From: Pseudoalteromonas prydzensis
Lineage (GTDB): Bacteria; Pseudomonadota; Gammaproteobacteria; Enterobacterales; Alteromonadaceae
DNA: 64,000 bases
Direction of reading: 5' to 3'
NCBI RefSeq assembly: GCF_011050055.1
Contig: NZ_DRGM01000099.1
Location: 1 to 64,000 of the forward strand
Below the pieces are notes generated by a model. The model had not been told where the DNA came from. It was given only the letters and a program-made list of their open reading frames with translations, and searched no databases. The stretch's first letter is position 1, and the number at the start of each line of letters is the position of its first letter. Below, one piece after another: positions 15,856 to 23,319 of the stretch. Position numbers and translations under genes: made by a program.

Positions 15856-15909
15856 CACACAGTGAGGCAATTAAGTGAATTTATTGCCTCATTTAGTGAG
15901 GCGAATAAT
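15856..15909 (+). repeat. GAGGCGAAT palindromic repeat (family D), copy 2
   Basis: The repeat begins one base after the fic stop codon and is in direct orientation with copy 1. It reads CACACAGTGAGGCAATTAAG, then ATTGCCTC-7 bases-GAGGCGAAT, with one mismatch in the arms. Together copies 1 and 2 frame fic as a 1.2-kb unit. Confidence 0.7.
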
Positions 15910-16264
15910 AATTATAAGTGCTGTGTTAAAAATGCAAATTGAAAAGTTTGTGTTAGTAATGACTCTATGGCTGTGTTTATGGGGATACGTTGCCATTAAC
16001 CCTTTGTTTTGGGTCAACGGTTATAAACCCAAGCGCGATATAAAATCGCATCTACCTATTCAAAAGCTGCGCTTTTCGCGTCAGCAAGCTTAACGCCTAC
16101 AGTAAATTTGAACGCTGCTGACAAGTTAATCCCTCGTTACTTTGCCCTAAAACTCAATTGATGAGTAATAGATTGCATGGCGGAATTTAATTTTCTCATT
16201 GATTTTTAGTCTTTAAATATATACATTGAACCTAAATTAGGAAATATAAAAAAGGATTTTTGCT
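15910..16264. repeat. Intergenic region: REP-like unit (C) and truncated family B copy 5
   Basis: At about 16024-16105 is a family C unit (AAGCGCGATATAAAATCGC, AAGCTGCGCTTTTCGCGTCA, AAGCTTAACGCCTAC). At about 16112-16180 is the head of family B on the plus strand. It stops inside hairpin 1 after TTGCATGG, the same breakpoint region as the partial copy near 12.75 kb. A short frame at 15875-16093 is composed largely of this repeat and is not credible. The last ~80 bases hold the next gene's ribosome site (AAAGGA). Confidence 0.6.
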
Positions 16265-16729
16265 ATGTTGAAAGTACATGTTTGGCTACCTCATGGTAAT
16301 ATGGTTGGCCATGCCTCAATCTCATTTGGCACAACTTATATTAGTTTTTGGCCGGCAGATGGCGCTGGTAAAAAAGATTTAAAAATAAAACGACGCCAGC
16401 CAGGGCATTTTATGCAGGCTCTTGAACTCGACATTGAGAGTGAAGGTAACCGTCGCCCACTAACTGTTACCATTCCAGATGCTAATACAGATGCCTTGGA
16501 AGATTATGTGGTTTCTTTGATGGAGAATATACCACAATACCAACTCGCCAAATTTAATTGCTCAAATGTTGTGGCTGATTGTTTAAAAGTAGCTTGTAAT
16601 AAAGAACCCAGTTTTAAACCAAATGCAGCTGCATATGGCAAATTAGCAAGAGCACTAGGAACGGGTATCTGGACACCTCATGAAGTATTACGTTACGCTA
16701 AGGAACTTGCTGATACGGAAAACGCATAA
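16265..16729 (+). CDS. Permuted NlpC/P60 or LRAT-like protein
   Basis: The 154-residue protein shows a His-then-Cys order typical of permuted papain-like (LRAT/NlpC) folds: VGHASISFGTTYISFWPA (His16) and, after a strand-rich middle, FNCSNVVADCLK (Cys99), which parallels the NCEHFV catalytic-Cys motif. Members are acyltransferases, peptidases or amidases. No signal peptide is seen, so it acts in the cytoplasm or is exported by a specialised route. AAAGGA lies 9-10 bases before the ATG. The HDAC-like gene begins 2 bp after its stop. Substrate is unknown, and a secreted effector role is possible. Confidence 0.6.
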   Translation: MLKVHVWLPHGNMVGHASISFGTTYISFWPADGAGKKDLKIKRRQPGHFMQALELDIESEGNRRPLTVTIPDANTDALEDYVVSLMENIPQYQLAKFNCSNVVADCLKVACNKEPSFKPNAAAYGKLARALGTGIWTPHEVLRYAKELADTENA

Positions 16730-16731
16730 AC

Positions 16732-17649
16732 ATGAAAGTTATTTATGAACCACGCTTTAACTATCAATTAGGGGTACTGAAGTACTTACACCCATTTGAT
16801 GGTGAAAAGTTTGCTAAAGTCGTATCTGAATTAGGTGAATTAGAGATTGAAATAGTTCAACCTGCCGGCCCTATTTCTACCGAGGTTATTAATGAATATC
16901 TCAATGAATTAATGAGAAAGTTGGTTTTGAGTAAAACGCTTGTTTTACGTGCACTTGAAGTTCCAAAAATTCCTTTTGTTGGCTTTGATTTTCTAGATAA
17001 AAAAATTCTGACACCTATGCGTTTGGCTGTTGCTGGTACTTTATTGGGGGCTGAAAAAGCCTTGGAGTCTGGTGAGATTATGTGGAACTTATCCGGCGGC
17101 TTTCATCATGCTAGTAATTTAAATATGGAAGGTTTTTGTATTTATAATGATATTGGTATTAGCTATCAACAATTGCGAAAGAATGGCCAATTAAGTGAGA
17201 CAGATAAAGTATTAATTATCGACGTCGATGCTCATCATGGTAACGGTAATGCGTACTCATTCAAAGACAACGAAAATGTACATTTATTGGATGTATATAA
17301 TGAGGATATTTACCCGACCTCACAATTTACTCGTAACAGAGTAAACTTTCCGGTTCCGTTAAAAAGTGGTGTAGAAGGCTGCGAATATTTAGAAAAGTTA
17401 ACCCAAGCGCTTGAGTTAATAACGGGTAATTATGCTTTGGCCTTTGTTATAGCAGGGACCGATGTATTGGCTGTTGATAAATTAGGTGGTTTTAAGCTTA
17501 ACGTAGAAGATGTTGCTAAGCGTGAAAAAATCATACTGTCTCACTTAAAAACGCTTGAAATACCAACAGTGGTTACCGGTGGCGGCGGATATTCAAAACA
17601 AAGTGCTTCTGCCATAGCGGCTGCAATTAAGGCATGCTCAACATTATAA
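16732..17649 (+). CDS. Histone-deacetylase-family (arginase-fold) hydrolase
   Basis: The 305-residue protein carries the HDAC-superfamily metal site and active site: GGFHHA (tandem His 125-126), DVDAHHGNG (Asp164, Asp166 and His168), AGTD (zinc Asp near 244) and the glycine loop GGGGY near the end. Bacterial members remove acetyl groups from polyamines, acetoin-related compounds or protein lysines. It starts 2 bp after the LRAT/NlpC-like gene, so the two form one operon and probably one pathway. The pairing is unfamiliar to me. The substrate cannot be inferred from the sequence. Confidence 0.85.
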   Translation: MKVIYEPRFNYQLGVLKYLHPFDGEKFAKVVSELGELEIEIVQPAGPISTEVINEYLNELMRKLVLSKTLVLRALEVPKIPFVGFDFLDKKILTPMRLAVAGTLLGAEKALESGEIMWNLSGGFHHASNLNMEGFCIYNDIGISYQQLRKNGQLSETDKVLIIDVDAHHGNGNAYSFKDNENVHLLDVYNEDIYPTSQFTRNRVNFPVPLKSGVEGCEYLEKLTQALELITGNYALAFVIAGTDVLAVDKLGGFKLNVEDVAKREKIILSHLKTLEIPTVVTGGGGYSKQSASAIAAAIKACSTL

Positions 17650-17671
17650 GCTTACCCATTAAAAATATAAT

Positions 17672-17730
17672 AAAATCAAGGCCGGATATAAGCTCCCGCC
17701 TATAATTTAAAAGCTGCGCTTTTATACTCC
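17672..17730 (-). repeat. REP-like unit (family C)
   Basis: Partial family C unit following the HDAC-like gene: AAGGCCGGATATAAGCTCCC with GCC, then AAAAGCTGCGCTTTT, a perfect inverted repeat. It sits in the convergent gap before the 17764 pseudogene and may also act as a transcript end. Confidence 0.5.
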
Positions 17731-17763
17731 GAAAACAATGTGTCATGTGAATTTAATTTACTA

Positions 17764-18005
17764 TTAGCTATTTTGAAGATAGGTAATTATACAAAGACAC
17801 ACTACTGTTCCTGCCACTGAAATAGAGTGAATTGCGCCAATTATTTTATCAACAGGTCTTGCATGTTTAGCTACAAAACGCCCATCAAACATCGGAGTGG
17901 GTATGCGGGAGCGTTCAAAAAACATCGCAAAGATATAAAATGACACACTAGCGCCAATGTCTTTATCCCAAGTTGGGGGTTTTGCACTGCACTATCTTTC
18001 TCCAT
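17764..18005 (-). pseudogene. Frameshifted, truncated duplicate of the immunity-like membrane gene
   Basis: The minus strand from the ATG at 18003-18005 begins MEKDS, matching MEKDG inside the adjacent 115-residue protein. It then loses frame; in another frame from about 17985 it continues PPTWDKDIGASVSFYIFAMFF and on to RFVAKHARPVDKIIGAIH, parallel to PPSWDRGIGASASFYVFAMLF and RFVAKHARPIDRVIAAVH. The copy lacks the first membrane span of its paralogue. Duplicated, decaying immunity genes downstream of a toxin are common in polymorphic-toxin loci. A GTG start at 17946 could still give a 60-residue product. Confidence 0.65.
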
Positions 18006-18012
18006 ATTTTTA

Positions 18013-18360
18013 TTAATAAAAGCTTTTAAATAAAGTAATAATGCAGAGGCAAATTATCATTCCTGTCACTGAAATAAAATGGACTGCCGCTATTACTCTA
18101 TCAATAGGCCGCGCATGTTTAGCTACAAAGCGGGCATCAAATAGCGTGTTTTTAATCCTATACTTACTAAAAAGCATTGCAAATACATAAAATGAAGCAC
18201 TCGCTCCAATCCCTCGGTCCCAACTAGGTGGATACACGCCATCTTTTTCCATTTGTATATTTATATGTTTAATTGACATTCTTGAAAGCAAAAGAGATGA
18301 AATAAAAAAGCTAAAAAGAAAAGTTAAGAACAAGTAAGTTAATATAGGTGCTAGATCCAT
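18013..18360 (-). CDS. Small membrane protein, putative immunity partner
   Basis: The 115-residue product has an N-terminal membrane span (about 6-27), a likely second hydrophobic stretch (about 53-65) and a third near the C-terminus (about 92-112), with a conserved RFVAKHARPIDR loop. I recognise no family. It starts directly after the stop of the upstream 341-residue putative pore-forming protein on the same strand, and its paralogue follows in tandem. By analogy with colicin-type and type VI effector loci, a membrane protein in this place protects against a membrane-inserting toxin. That is inference. Confidence 0.55.
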   Translation of the reverse strand: MDLAPILTYLFLTFLFSFFISSLLLSRMSIKHINIQMEKDGVYPPSWDRGIGASASFYVFAMLFSKYRIKNTLFDARFVAKHARPIDRVIAAVHFISVTGMIICLCIITLFKSFY

Positions 18361-19386
18361 CTATAAAATACCCGTATGAATAGGTTTGCGATCATAAATA
18401 TTCTCAGTCGTCTTTTTAACTAAGGTATTGGTTCCAATACTCATGACAAATCCGGCTACAAGGCCTAATCCAATAGCAACAACCCAACCAAAGGGTGTTA
18501 ACATTAGAAGTGTACTTGCGGCTAAATGTGTTGTTATAAAAGTACCAGTTGCTATCCCTACTGTTGTTGACGCCCCAAAACTAGCTAATTCAGCTGATAA
18601 GCTTCTTTGCCAGTCGTCACCATTTCTATAATCGCTGTAAACTGAATTAGCTCTAAAAACACCATCGAGTAAGATCATGCCATTACCAAGCCAACGGCCT
18701 GTGTTTTCAATGTATTTAATTTTTTTAAATTCTGCGGTGCTGCTTATATCTAGTTTAGTTGAGTGTCTGGCACTTTTTGCTATGTGAACACCACGATTAG
18801 GGTTAGACCAAACAGTGCCTCTTCGACTTGCACGGTTAGTATTCATAAAACGTTGTAATTCAGCTTGATATTTAACTTGCAGCTCTTTAAATATAGCAAG
18901 CGCTTTTTGCTCTAAAGCGACCATGTGGTATTTGGGTGTGCCTGACTTATGTGCAGCTCGTATGTCTTTTAAAGCTACTTCATATTTAGACGCTAAAGCG
19001 ACAAACTTTGAGCTGCGGGCTTGAACTGATGTAGCACCAGAGCCGACAAGGCCATGTGTGTTGTTTGCTAAAAAGGGTATAACTTGGGCTTGAAAGTCTG
19101 AAATTGCCAGCAATGTTTCGCTGCCAAAATCACGCAGCATACCTGCTATATTTCGTCTGGATTGTGCTGGTAGAAGCGAAAATTGATTGAGTATATTTTT
19201 TTGTTCAATTGAGGGGGCATTCAAGGGGGTTGAGTATTCCTTTCGCCAAATATAAGGTGTTCCAGAAGTTATTACTTCATTTTTTATATGGCTATTGTCT
19301 TTTGAGAAAGTATCTTTTTCGTCAGTTTTGCATTGAACTGCTTTTTTTGTCACTGGATCAAAACAAATAACTATATCTATCGCCAC
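18361..19386 (-). CDS. Putative membrane-inserting toxin or effector
   Basis: The 341-residue protein has no signal peptide. Its first ~260 residues are soluble and helical (with a likely coiled region at 130-190), followed by a Gly/Ala-rich hydrophobic hairpin at about 275-325 (AELASFGASTTVGIATGTF ... LTPFGWVVAIGLGLVAGFVM) containing glycine-zipper spacing, then a short basic tail. This layout resembles pore-forming type VI or colicin-like effectors. No PAAR, VgrG or Rhs domain is present. The membrane-protein gene directly downstream, plus its decayed duplicate, fits a toxin-immunity module. Assignment rests on architecture, not on a recognised family. Confidence 0.5.
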   Translation of the reverse strand: MAIDIVICFDPVTKKAVQCKTDEKDTFSKDNSHIKNEVITSGTPYIWRKEYSTPLNAPSIEQKNILNQFSLLPAQSRRNIAGMLRDFGSETLLAISDFQAQVIPFLANNTHGLVGSGATSVQARSSKFVALASKYEVALKDIRAAHKSGTPKYHMVALEQKALAIFKELQVKYQAELQRFMNTNRASRRGTVWSNPNRGVHIAKSARHSTKLDISSTAEFKKIKYIENTGRWLGNGMILLDGVFRANSVYSDYRNGDDWQRSLSAELASFGASTTVGIATGTFITTHLAASTLLMLTPFGWVVAIGLGLVAGFVMSIGTNTLVKKTTENIYDRKPIHTGIL

Positions 19387-19499
19387 GGTAATTCCTTTTA
19401 CGTTGATGGGTACGCTGTGATAATAAAGCGCACAGTAATTTTAGTCAAATACATGAACTCATTAAAGTGATAGTTTAAGGTTGCTTTGTGATCTAGCTT

Positions 19500-19865
19500 T
19501 TTTTTGCCATTTTGCCCGAAAAGGCTCAATTGATGGGTAATTGATTGCATGGATGCAAGTTCAGCCGTGACTTCGCCATGGGTGAAAAACGCAGTTTTGA
19601 ACGAGAGGGTATGGATACCCGAACTGGGGAGCGTACATGGATGTGCAAGTTGGGCGAATACACGACGTTTACGTTCATATTAATTGTGGCTTTGAGGAAA
19701 TAGCAAAATGCTCGGGGCGCCGTGGGTGGCGAGTGACCGAAACGAAGTTTCGCAGCGCGAGGAAGTGGAAGCATGGATGCTGACAGGAACCCAGTTTCAG
19801 GGATGAATTACTTGCAGCAGACTCAACTTTGAAAATCGATCGCCCCTTGGTTGCCGCCAGCAATC
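19500..19865 (+). repeat. Multi-hairpin repeat family B, copy 6 (long-insert form)
   Basis: Plus-strand copy with hairpin 1 at about 19544-19557 (TTGCAT-GG-ATGCAA). Hairpin 2 is split by an extra ~55-base piece containing TACATGGATGTGC, while its outer arms TTCGCC/GGCGAA remain. The TTTACGTTCATATTAAT block and the same long insert as copy 3 in place of hairpin 3 follow. It ends TTGGTTGCCGCCAG and runs into a CCTCGAATGAGG hairpin. It lies upstream of the second hipBA locus. Confidence 0.8.
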
Positions 19866-19908
19866 TGGCAAATACCTCGAATGAGGAATTTACAAAACTT
19901 GCAATTAA

Positions 19909-20205
19909 AAACCAAAGCGCGAGATACACTCCCGCTACAATTCAAAAACTTCGCTTTTCGCGTTAGCAAGCTTAACGCCTACGGTAGTAAAAGGTGCTAG
20001 GCTTTAGGGAAGTGACTAGTGGCTAGGGTTAATTCGTAGCCTGTTACCCATAGCCCGTAGCATTTGATCTTATCTGTGTAGCGCCGCGCCTCGGTGAGCT
20101 CGGTGGTAAAATTGGTTTTAAAACAATCACAGATTAAGGTAAAGGCGCTAGGTTTTAGGAAAATGACTAGCCTCTAGGATTAATCCGTAGCCCGTTTTTT
20201 CAACT
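19909..20205. repeat. REP-like unit (C) followed by two CTAG-rich repeats (A)
   Basis: A family C unit at about 19909-19990 (AAAGCGCGAGATACACTCCC, CTTCGCTTTTCGCGTTAGC, AACGCCTACGG) runs directly into a family A tail at about 19991-20030 (GTGCTAGGCTTTAGGGAAGT, GACTAGTGGCTAGGG). A second tail lies at about 20148-20190 (GCGCTAGGTTTTAGGAAAAT, GACTAGCCTCTAGGA). The order C then A is the same at 12.5 kb and 22.66 kb, so the two families are linked. Confidence 0.65.
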
Positions 20206-20240
20206 TGCCAGTTTTATGCTATAAACTAGTCAATTAAAAT

Positions 20241-20394
20241 TTACTTATGGGTTTTAATTTAATTACAAGTTGCCATAAGTTAAATATATTTTACTTATGG
20301 TCTTGTTGATTAATTATTTAGTCTAAAAGTAAAGTATCGTTGACTTTTTCTTAAGGTATTCTAGAATTGGTTGTATAAGTAAACTATAGTTGAC
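20241..20394 (+). promoter_or_regulatory. Candidate HipB operators upstream of second hipBA locus
   Basis: TTACTTATGG occurs at 20241 and again at 20291, with the inverted CCATAAGTTA at 20273. Downstream, AGTAAAGTATCGTTGAC (20328-20344) and AGTAAACTATAGTTGAC (20378-20394) are direct repeats. Both pairs have a 50-bp period, close to five helical turns. The last copy abuts the antitoxin start. Repressor binding by the encoded HipB-like protein is inferred from place and symmetry. Confidence 0.5.
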
Positions 20395-20399
20395 CATAA

Positions 20400-20720
20400 A
20401 TGAGCGATTCCTCCGTCAAAAAAACACTCGGAAGAGTTGTTAAGCGTACTGAAATGCCTGAGCTTTCTAAGCCATTTTCACCCATGCAGCTGGCTAAAGC
20501 CATTACTGCAAAGCGAACTGGTATGAAGCTGACATTAGTGGATGTATCACAAGCGCTTGCTATTTCTAAGCCTACGCTAATAAAAATAGAAAAAGGTGAT
20601 GTAACTGTGCAACTGCATAATGTACTAAAAGTTATGGAGTATTTAGGGTTGTCGTTCAGCCTTGTCAGTGATGATATAGCTCATAGCAATGATGAGGTGA
20701 GCGATGAACAGTGGTACTAA
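20400..20720 (+). CDS. HipB-like XRE antitoxin
   Basis: The 106-residue protein has an N-terminal extension of about 30 residues and then a helix-turn-helix (about 44-77: TLVDVSQALAISKPTLIKIEKGDV). Such proteins repress their own operon and bind the HipA partner. The ATG at 20400 directly follows the candidate operators and has no clear ribosome site, so the start may be leaderless or slightly different. The 3' end overlaps the HipA frame by 17 bp, the usual coupling. The partner toxin is disrupted by an insertion. Confidence 0.8.
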   Translation: MSDSSVKKTLGRVVKRTEMPELSKPFSPMQLAKAITAKRTGMKLTLVDVSQALAISKPTLIKIEKGDVTVQLHNVLKVMEYLGLSFSLVSDDIAHSNDEVSDEQWY

Positions 20721-22354
20721 CACCAATCGTTTAGATGTGTTTATCGGTCAATCGCAAAAGGTGGCTGAGATAACGCTGGCAATAGGCTCTGAAAATGAGA
20801 TTTCATTTACTTATGAGGCTAAATGGATCAACGAGGGTTTTGCAGTTTCACCACATTTGCCACTCAATGGCGATTTTGACTCTCGTGCAGTACGTAATTA
20901 TTTGCAAAATTTATTACCGGAAGGTAAAGGACTTGAGGAGATCATCAGTAGCACGACCATTTCTAAGAATACATACTCAAACTACCTCTAGATACGAGTT
21001 TCAGTTGGAATTAAAAGCGATTTAGGCAAGGCATTGATTGCAAGTAATAGTGGTTCTATTGTTAAAATCAATAACGCAGTATAAATTGCTTTTAAACCAA
21101 CCCGCTGGGCGTTTCACAGGCACTTACTCTCAGCGTTGTTACTTCTTAAAAGGGACTGCCATTCTTGCAAAGTAACGCCTTGATATTAAGCTCCTGTGAA
21201 ACGCTGAATTCTGCATCTTGAGGTGGTTTGAGTATACCCTTGGTTTAATTAAAGTTATTGGCGAAGAAACATCGGGCGCTTTGTCGTTTAGAGCAAGTAA
21301 CCGTGCAGTAAAGCAAACATCTTTTCGTGAAGTAACGAATCACCAATTGAGTCAAAAGCTGAACCGTTTTAAGCAAGCGGGCGAGCCTATTACATTATGG
21401 GACGGGCGAACGAGGCTCTCTGTCGCTGGGGTTCAAGATAAGCTTAATTTACTCGAAATCGACGGCAGGCTGGGGTTTGGTGAAGGCGAATTATGCTCTA
21501 ATAAAATATTTAAGTTTGAAACGGGCGCTGCGCCTTTCATAGCCGTAAATGAGTTATTTACTATGTTGCTGGCAAGAGGCGCAGGACTTGATGTGCCTGA
21601 CGTTGAATTGCGTAGCTATGGTGAAATGCGGGCCTTTGTTATCGATCGTTTTGATAGGCGTGTTGTTAAAGAGCAAAACCGAGTGTTACGTCGTCATGTT
21701 ATTGATGGGTGCCAAGCGACAAATTTGCCTCCTTCTTACAAATACGAGCGTCAGCACGGTGATCAGGGGGACGGTATTTATATTCGAGATGGTGTTTCTT
21801 TTCCTAAGCTCTTCAATATTGAAACAGTGAATCTGCAAGCGTATCAGGCGCAACTTATTCGCTGGATGACATTTAATATTCTAGTGCGTAATTATGATGC
21901 TCACGGCAAAAACATTAGTTTTTTTGTTGGTAAAAATGGTTTAGAGCTCACACCGTTTTACGATTTGGTAAACATAGAAGCGATTATTGAACAGGCGGGG
22001 ATTGATTGTGCAAAAGGTGGTTCAAAGCTAGCTATTTCAAGGCATTATGCAATGTCGCTAGGTGACTATAATTCACAAGGCGCGGGTAATTTTAGTAATG
22101 AAATAACGGCTTATATGTTAGCTGATTTTGCTGATGAGTTTGATATTTCTCTTGCGCGTATGCAGCTACTGATGAGTCAAACAATTCAGTCAGTATTAGC
22201 TGCAATAACAATGGCTAAAGCGACTGCTATTGCAAATAATTTGTCTAATAGTGAACTAGAACACATCGGCTTATGTATTAACATTATCAATAAAGCAGCT
22301 GGCGAACTGAGTGAGCAGGTTGAGCTGTTACCAAGTATGAAAGCGTTTATTTAA
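20704..22354 (+). pseudogene. HipA-like toxin kinase split by a 263-bp insertion
   Basis: The N-terminal part (20704-20991) covers HipA subdomain 1 (RLDVFIGQSQKVAEI to LLPEGKGLEEI) and ends at a stop inside the insertion. The rest (21218-22354) resumes with TLGLIKVIGEETSGALSF and contains LSVAGVQDKLNLL (P-loop/serine region), NILVRNYDAHGKN (catalytic loop) and LTPFYDLVN (metal site). Removing the insertion and one AC duplicate (265 bp) rejoins AAG-AAT-ACC-CTT in frame, giving about 461 residues, a normal HipA length. Both catalytic motifs remain but lie apart from subdomain 1, so loss of normal toxin is expected. Confidence 0.88.
20973..21235 (+). mobile_element. MITE-like element inserted in hipA
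   Basis: The termini ATACTCAAACTACCTC (20973-20988) and GAGGTGGTTTGAGTAT (21220-21235) are inverted repeats with one mismatch in 16. AC flanks both sides, a possible 2-bp target duplication. Inside are two further nested inverted repeats: TTAAAAGC.../...GCTTTTAA around 21010-21095, and a perfect GCGTTTCACAGG/CCTGTGAAACGC pair around 21110-21203, itself enclosing GTTACTT/AAGTAAC. No transposase frame is present, so mobilisation in trans is inferred. The nested structure may reflect one element inserted in another. Confidence 0.75.
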
Positions 22355-22384
22355 GTTTCTTCGGTGTAGTGAAGTGAGGTAGTA

Positions 22385-22760
22385 AAAGGAGCTAGGTTCT
22401 AGGATTTGCTCGTAGCTTGTTGCCCGCATTATTTTACCTTCTCTGTGTAGCGCAGCGTCTCGGTGGTAAAATTGGTTTTAAAACAATCACAGCTAAAACG
22501 GGTTCCTGCAGGGAAGTGACTAGGCGCTAGGGTTTGCACCAGCACGCTGCACGCAGCTCAAAGCCCGTTGTATTCTTATTTACCCTCATTGTCTAAATTG
22601 ATTGTAAGTGATGTATTCACCACAGAGATTAAGAGGCGCTGCGCTTTAGAGAAAGAATATAAAGACCGCGTCAGCAAGCTTAACGCCTACGGTAGTAAAA
22701 GGAGCTAGGTTCTAGGGAAGTGACTAGGGACTAGTGTGTAACCGTAGCCCATAGCTCGAT
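22385..22760 (-). repeat. CTAG-rich composite repeats (family A) and REP-like unit
   Basis: The gap after hipA holds CTAG tails at about 22388-22402, 22505-22535 and 22690-22720 (GAGCTAGGTTCTAGGGAAGT, GACTAGGGACTAG). Between them lies the rest of the composite: TTATTTACCCTCATTG, AAGTGATGTATTCAC and TTAAGAGGCGCTGCGCTT (to about 22650). This is the reverse complement, block by block, of 144-305. A family C tail (CGCGTCAGCAAGCTTAACGC) is at about 22668-22690. Confidence 0.7.
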
Positions 22761-22850
22761 GCCCGTGGCTGGATTTAAAAACAATTACTGCTAAAGCGCG
22801 CTCCTACTGGTGATAGATACCATTAAGATGATGTGATTACATCAACTAAG

Positions 22851-22888
22851 TGTCGTATGTTTGCATTGTTTAAATGTCGTATGTTTGC
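22851..22888 (+). promoter_or_regulatory. Direct-repeat operator candidate for the AbiE-type operon
   Basis: TGTCGTATGTTTGC is repeated exactly at 22851-22864 and 22875-22888, spacing 24 bp, ending 32 bp before the antitoxin start. AbiEi-type antitoxins repress their own promoters by binding repeats there. A TATATT just after the second copy could be the -10 region. Binding is inferred. Confidence 0.6.
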
Positions 22889-22920
22889 TATATTTTGTCT
22901 AAGCAACGAGAGTAATTAAT

Positions 22921-23319
22921 ATGACAATAGCAAGTAAAGTAACGACAAGAATAAATCGCTCTAAGCGTTATGTTTTTGAGCGCGCTGATTTTGCTGATAT
23001 TGCAGGTTACGACCAAGTTGGTCGTGTACTAAAAAAGTTGGTTGATAGTGGTCAATTGTTACGCATTGGTTATGGGCTTTATACCAAAGCGCGAGAAAAT
23101 CGCATTACTGGTAAGTTAATGCCAGCATCACCTGCGGGTGCAGATGGAGTCATTTTAGAGGCTATTGAAAAACTGGGCGTTGAGTATCAGTTTGATGAAT
23201 TTTCACAACGCAGCCTTAATGGTGAAAGTTTACAAGTTCCCGCTTCATTTAAAATAATGACCACCAGTCGATTTAAGCGTAAGATTGTTGTAAATAATAG
23301 CGCTATCAATGCAAGTTGA
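22921..23319 (+). CDS. AbiEi-type (DUF6088-like) antitoxin
   Basis: The 132-residue protein has a winged helix-turn-helix in its first ~60 residues (KRYVFERADFADIAGYDQVGR, VLKKLVDSGQLLRIGYGLYTKA) as in type IV antitoxins that regulate AbiEii-type toxins. The remainder is the short conserved part (VILEAIEKLGVEYQF). It overlaps the toxin frame by 11 bp. In type IV systems the antitoxin counteracts the toxin's effect without stable binding and represses the operon through upstream repeats, here at 22851-22888. Confidence 0.8.
   Translation: MTIASKVTTRINRSKRYVFERADFADIAGYDQVGRVLKKLVDSGQLLRIGYGLYTKARENRITGKLMPASPAGADGVILEAIEKLGVEYQFDEFSQRSLNGESLQVPASFKIMTTSRFKRKIVVNNSAINAS

Noticed and set aside
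15875-16093. 72-codon frame after fic
   Set aside because: It overlaps repeat families D and C at both ends and its C-terminus is repeat sequence. A short hydrophobic stretch in the middle is not enough to support a gene.
21110-21203. Vibrio-type integron repeat inside the hipA insertion
   Set aside because: A GGGACTGCC stretch loosely recalls such repeats, but the order of the arms and the core sites do not match. Nested inverted repeats with terminal repeats fit a MITE better.
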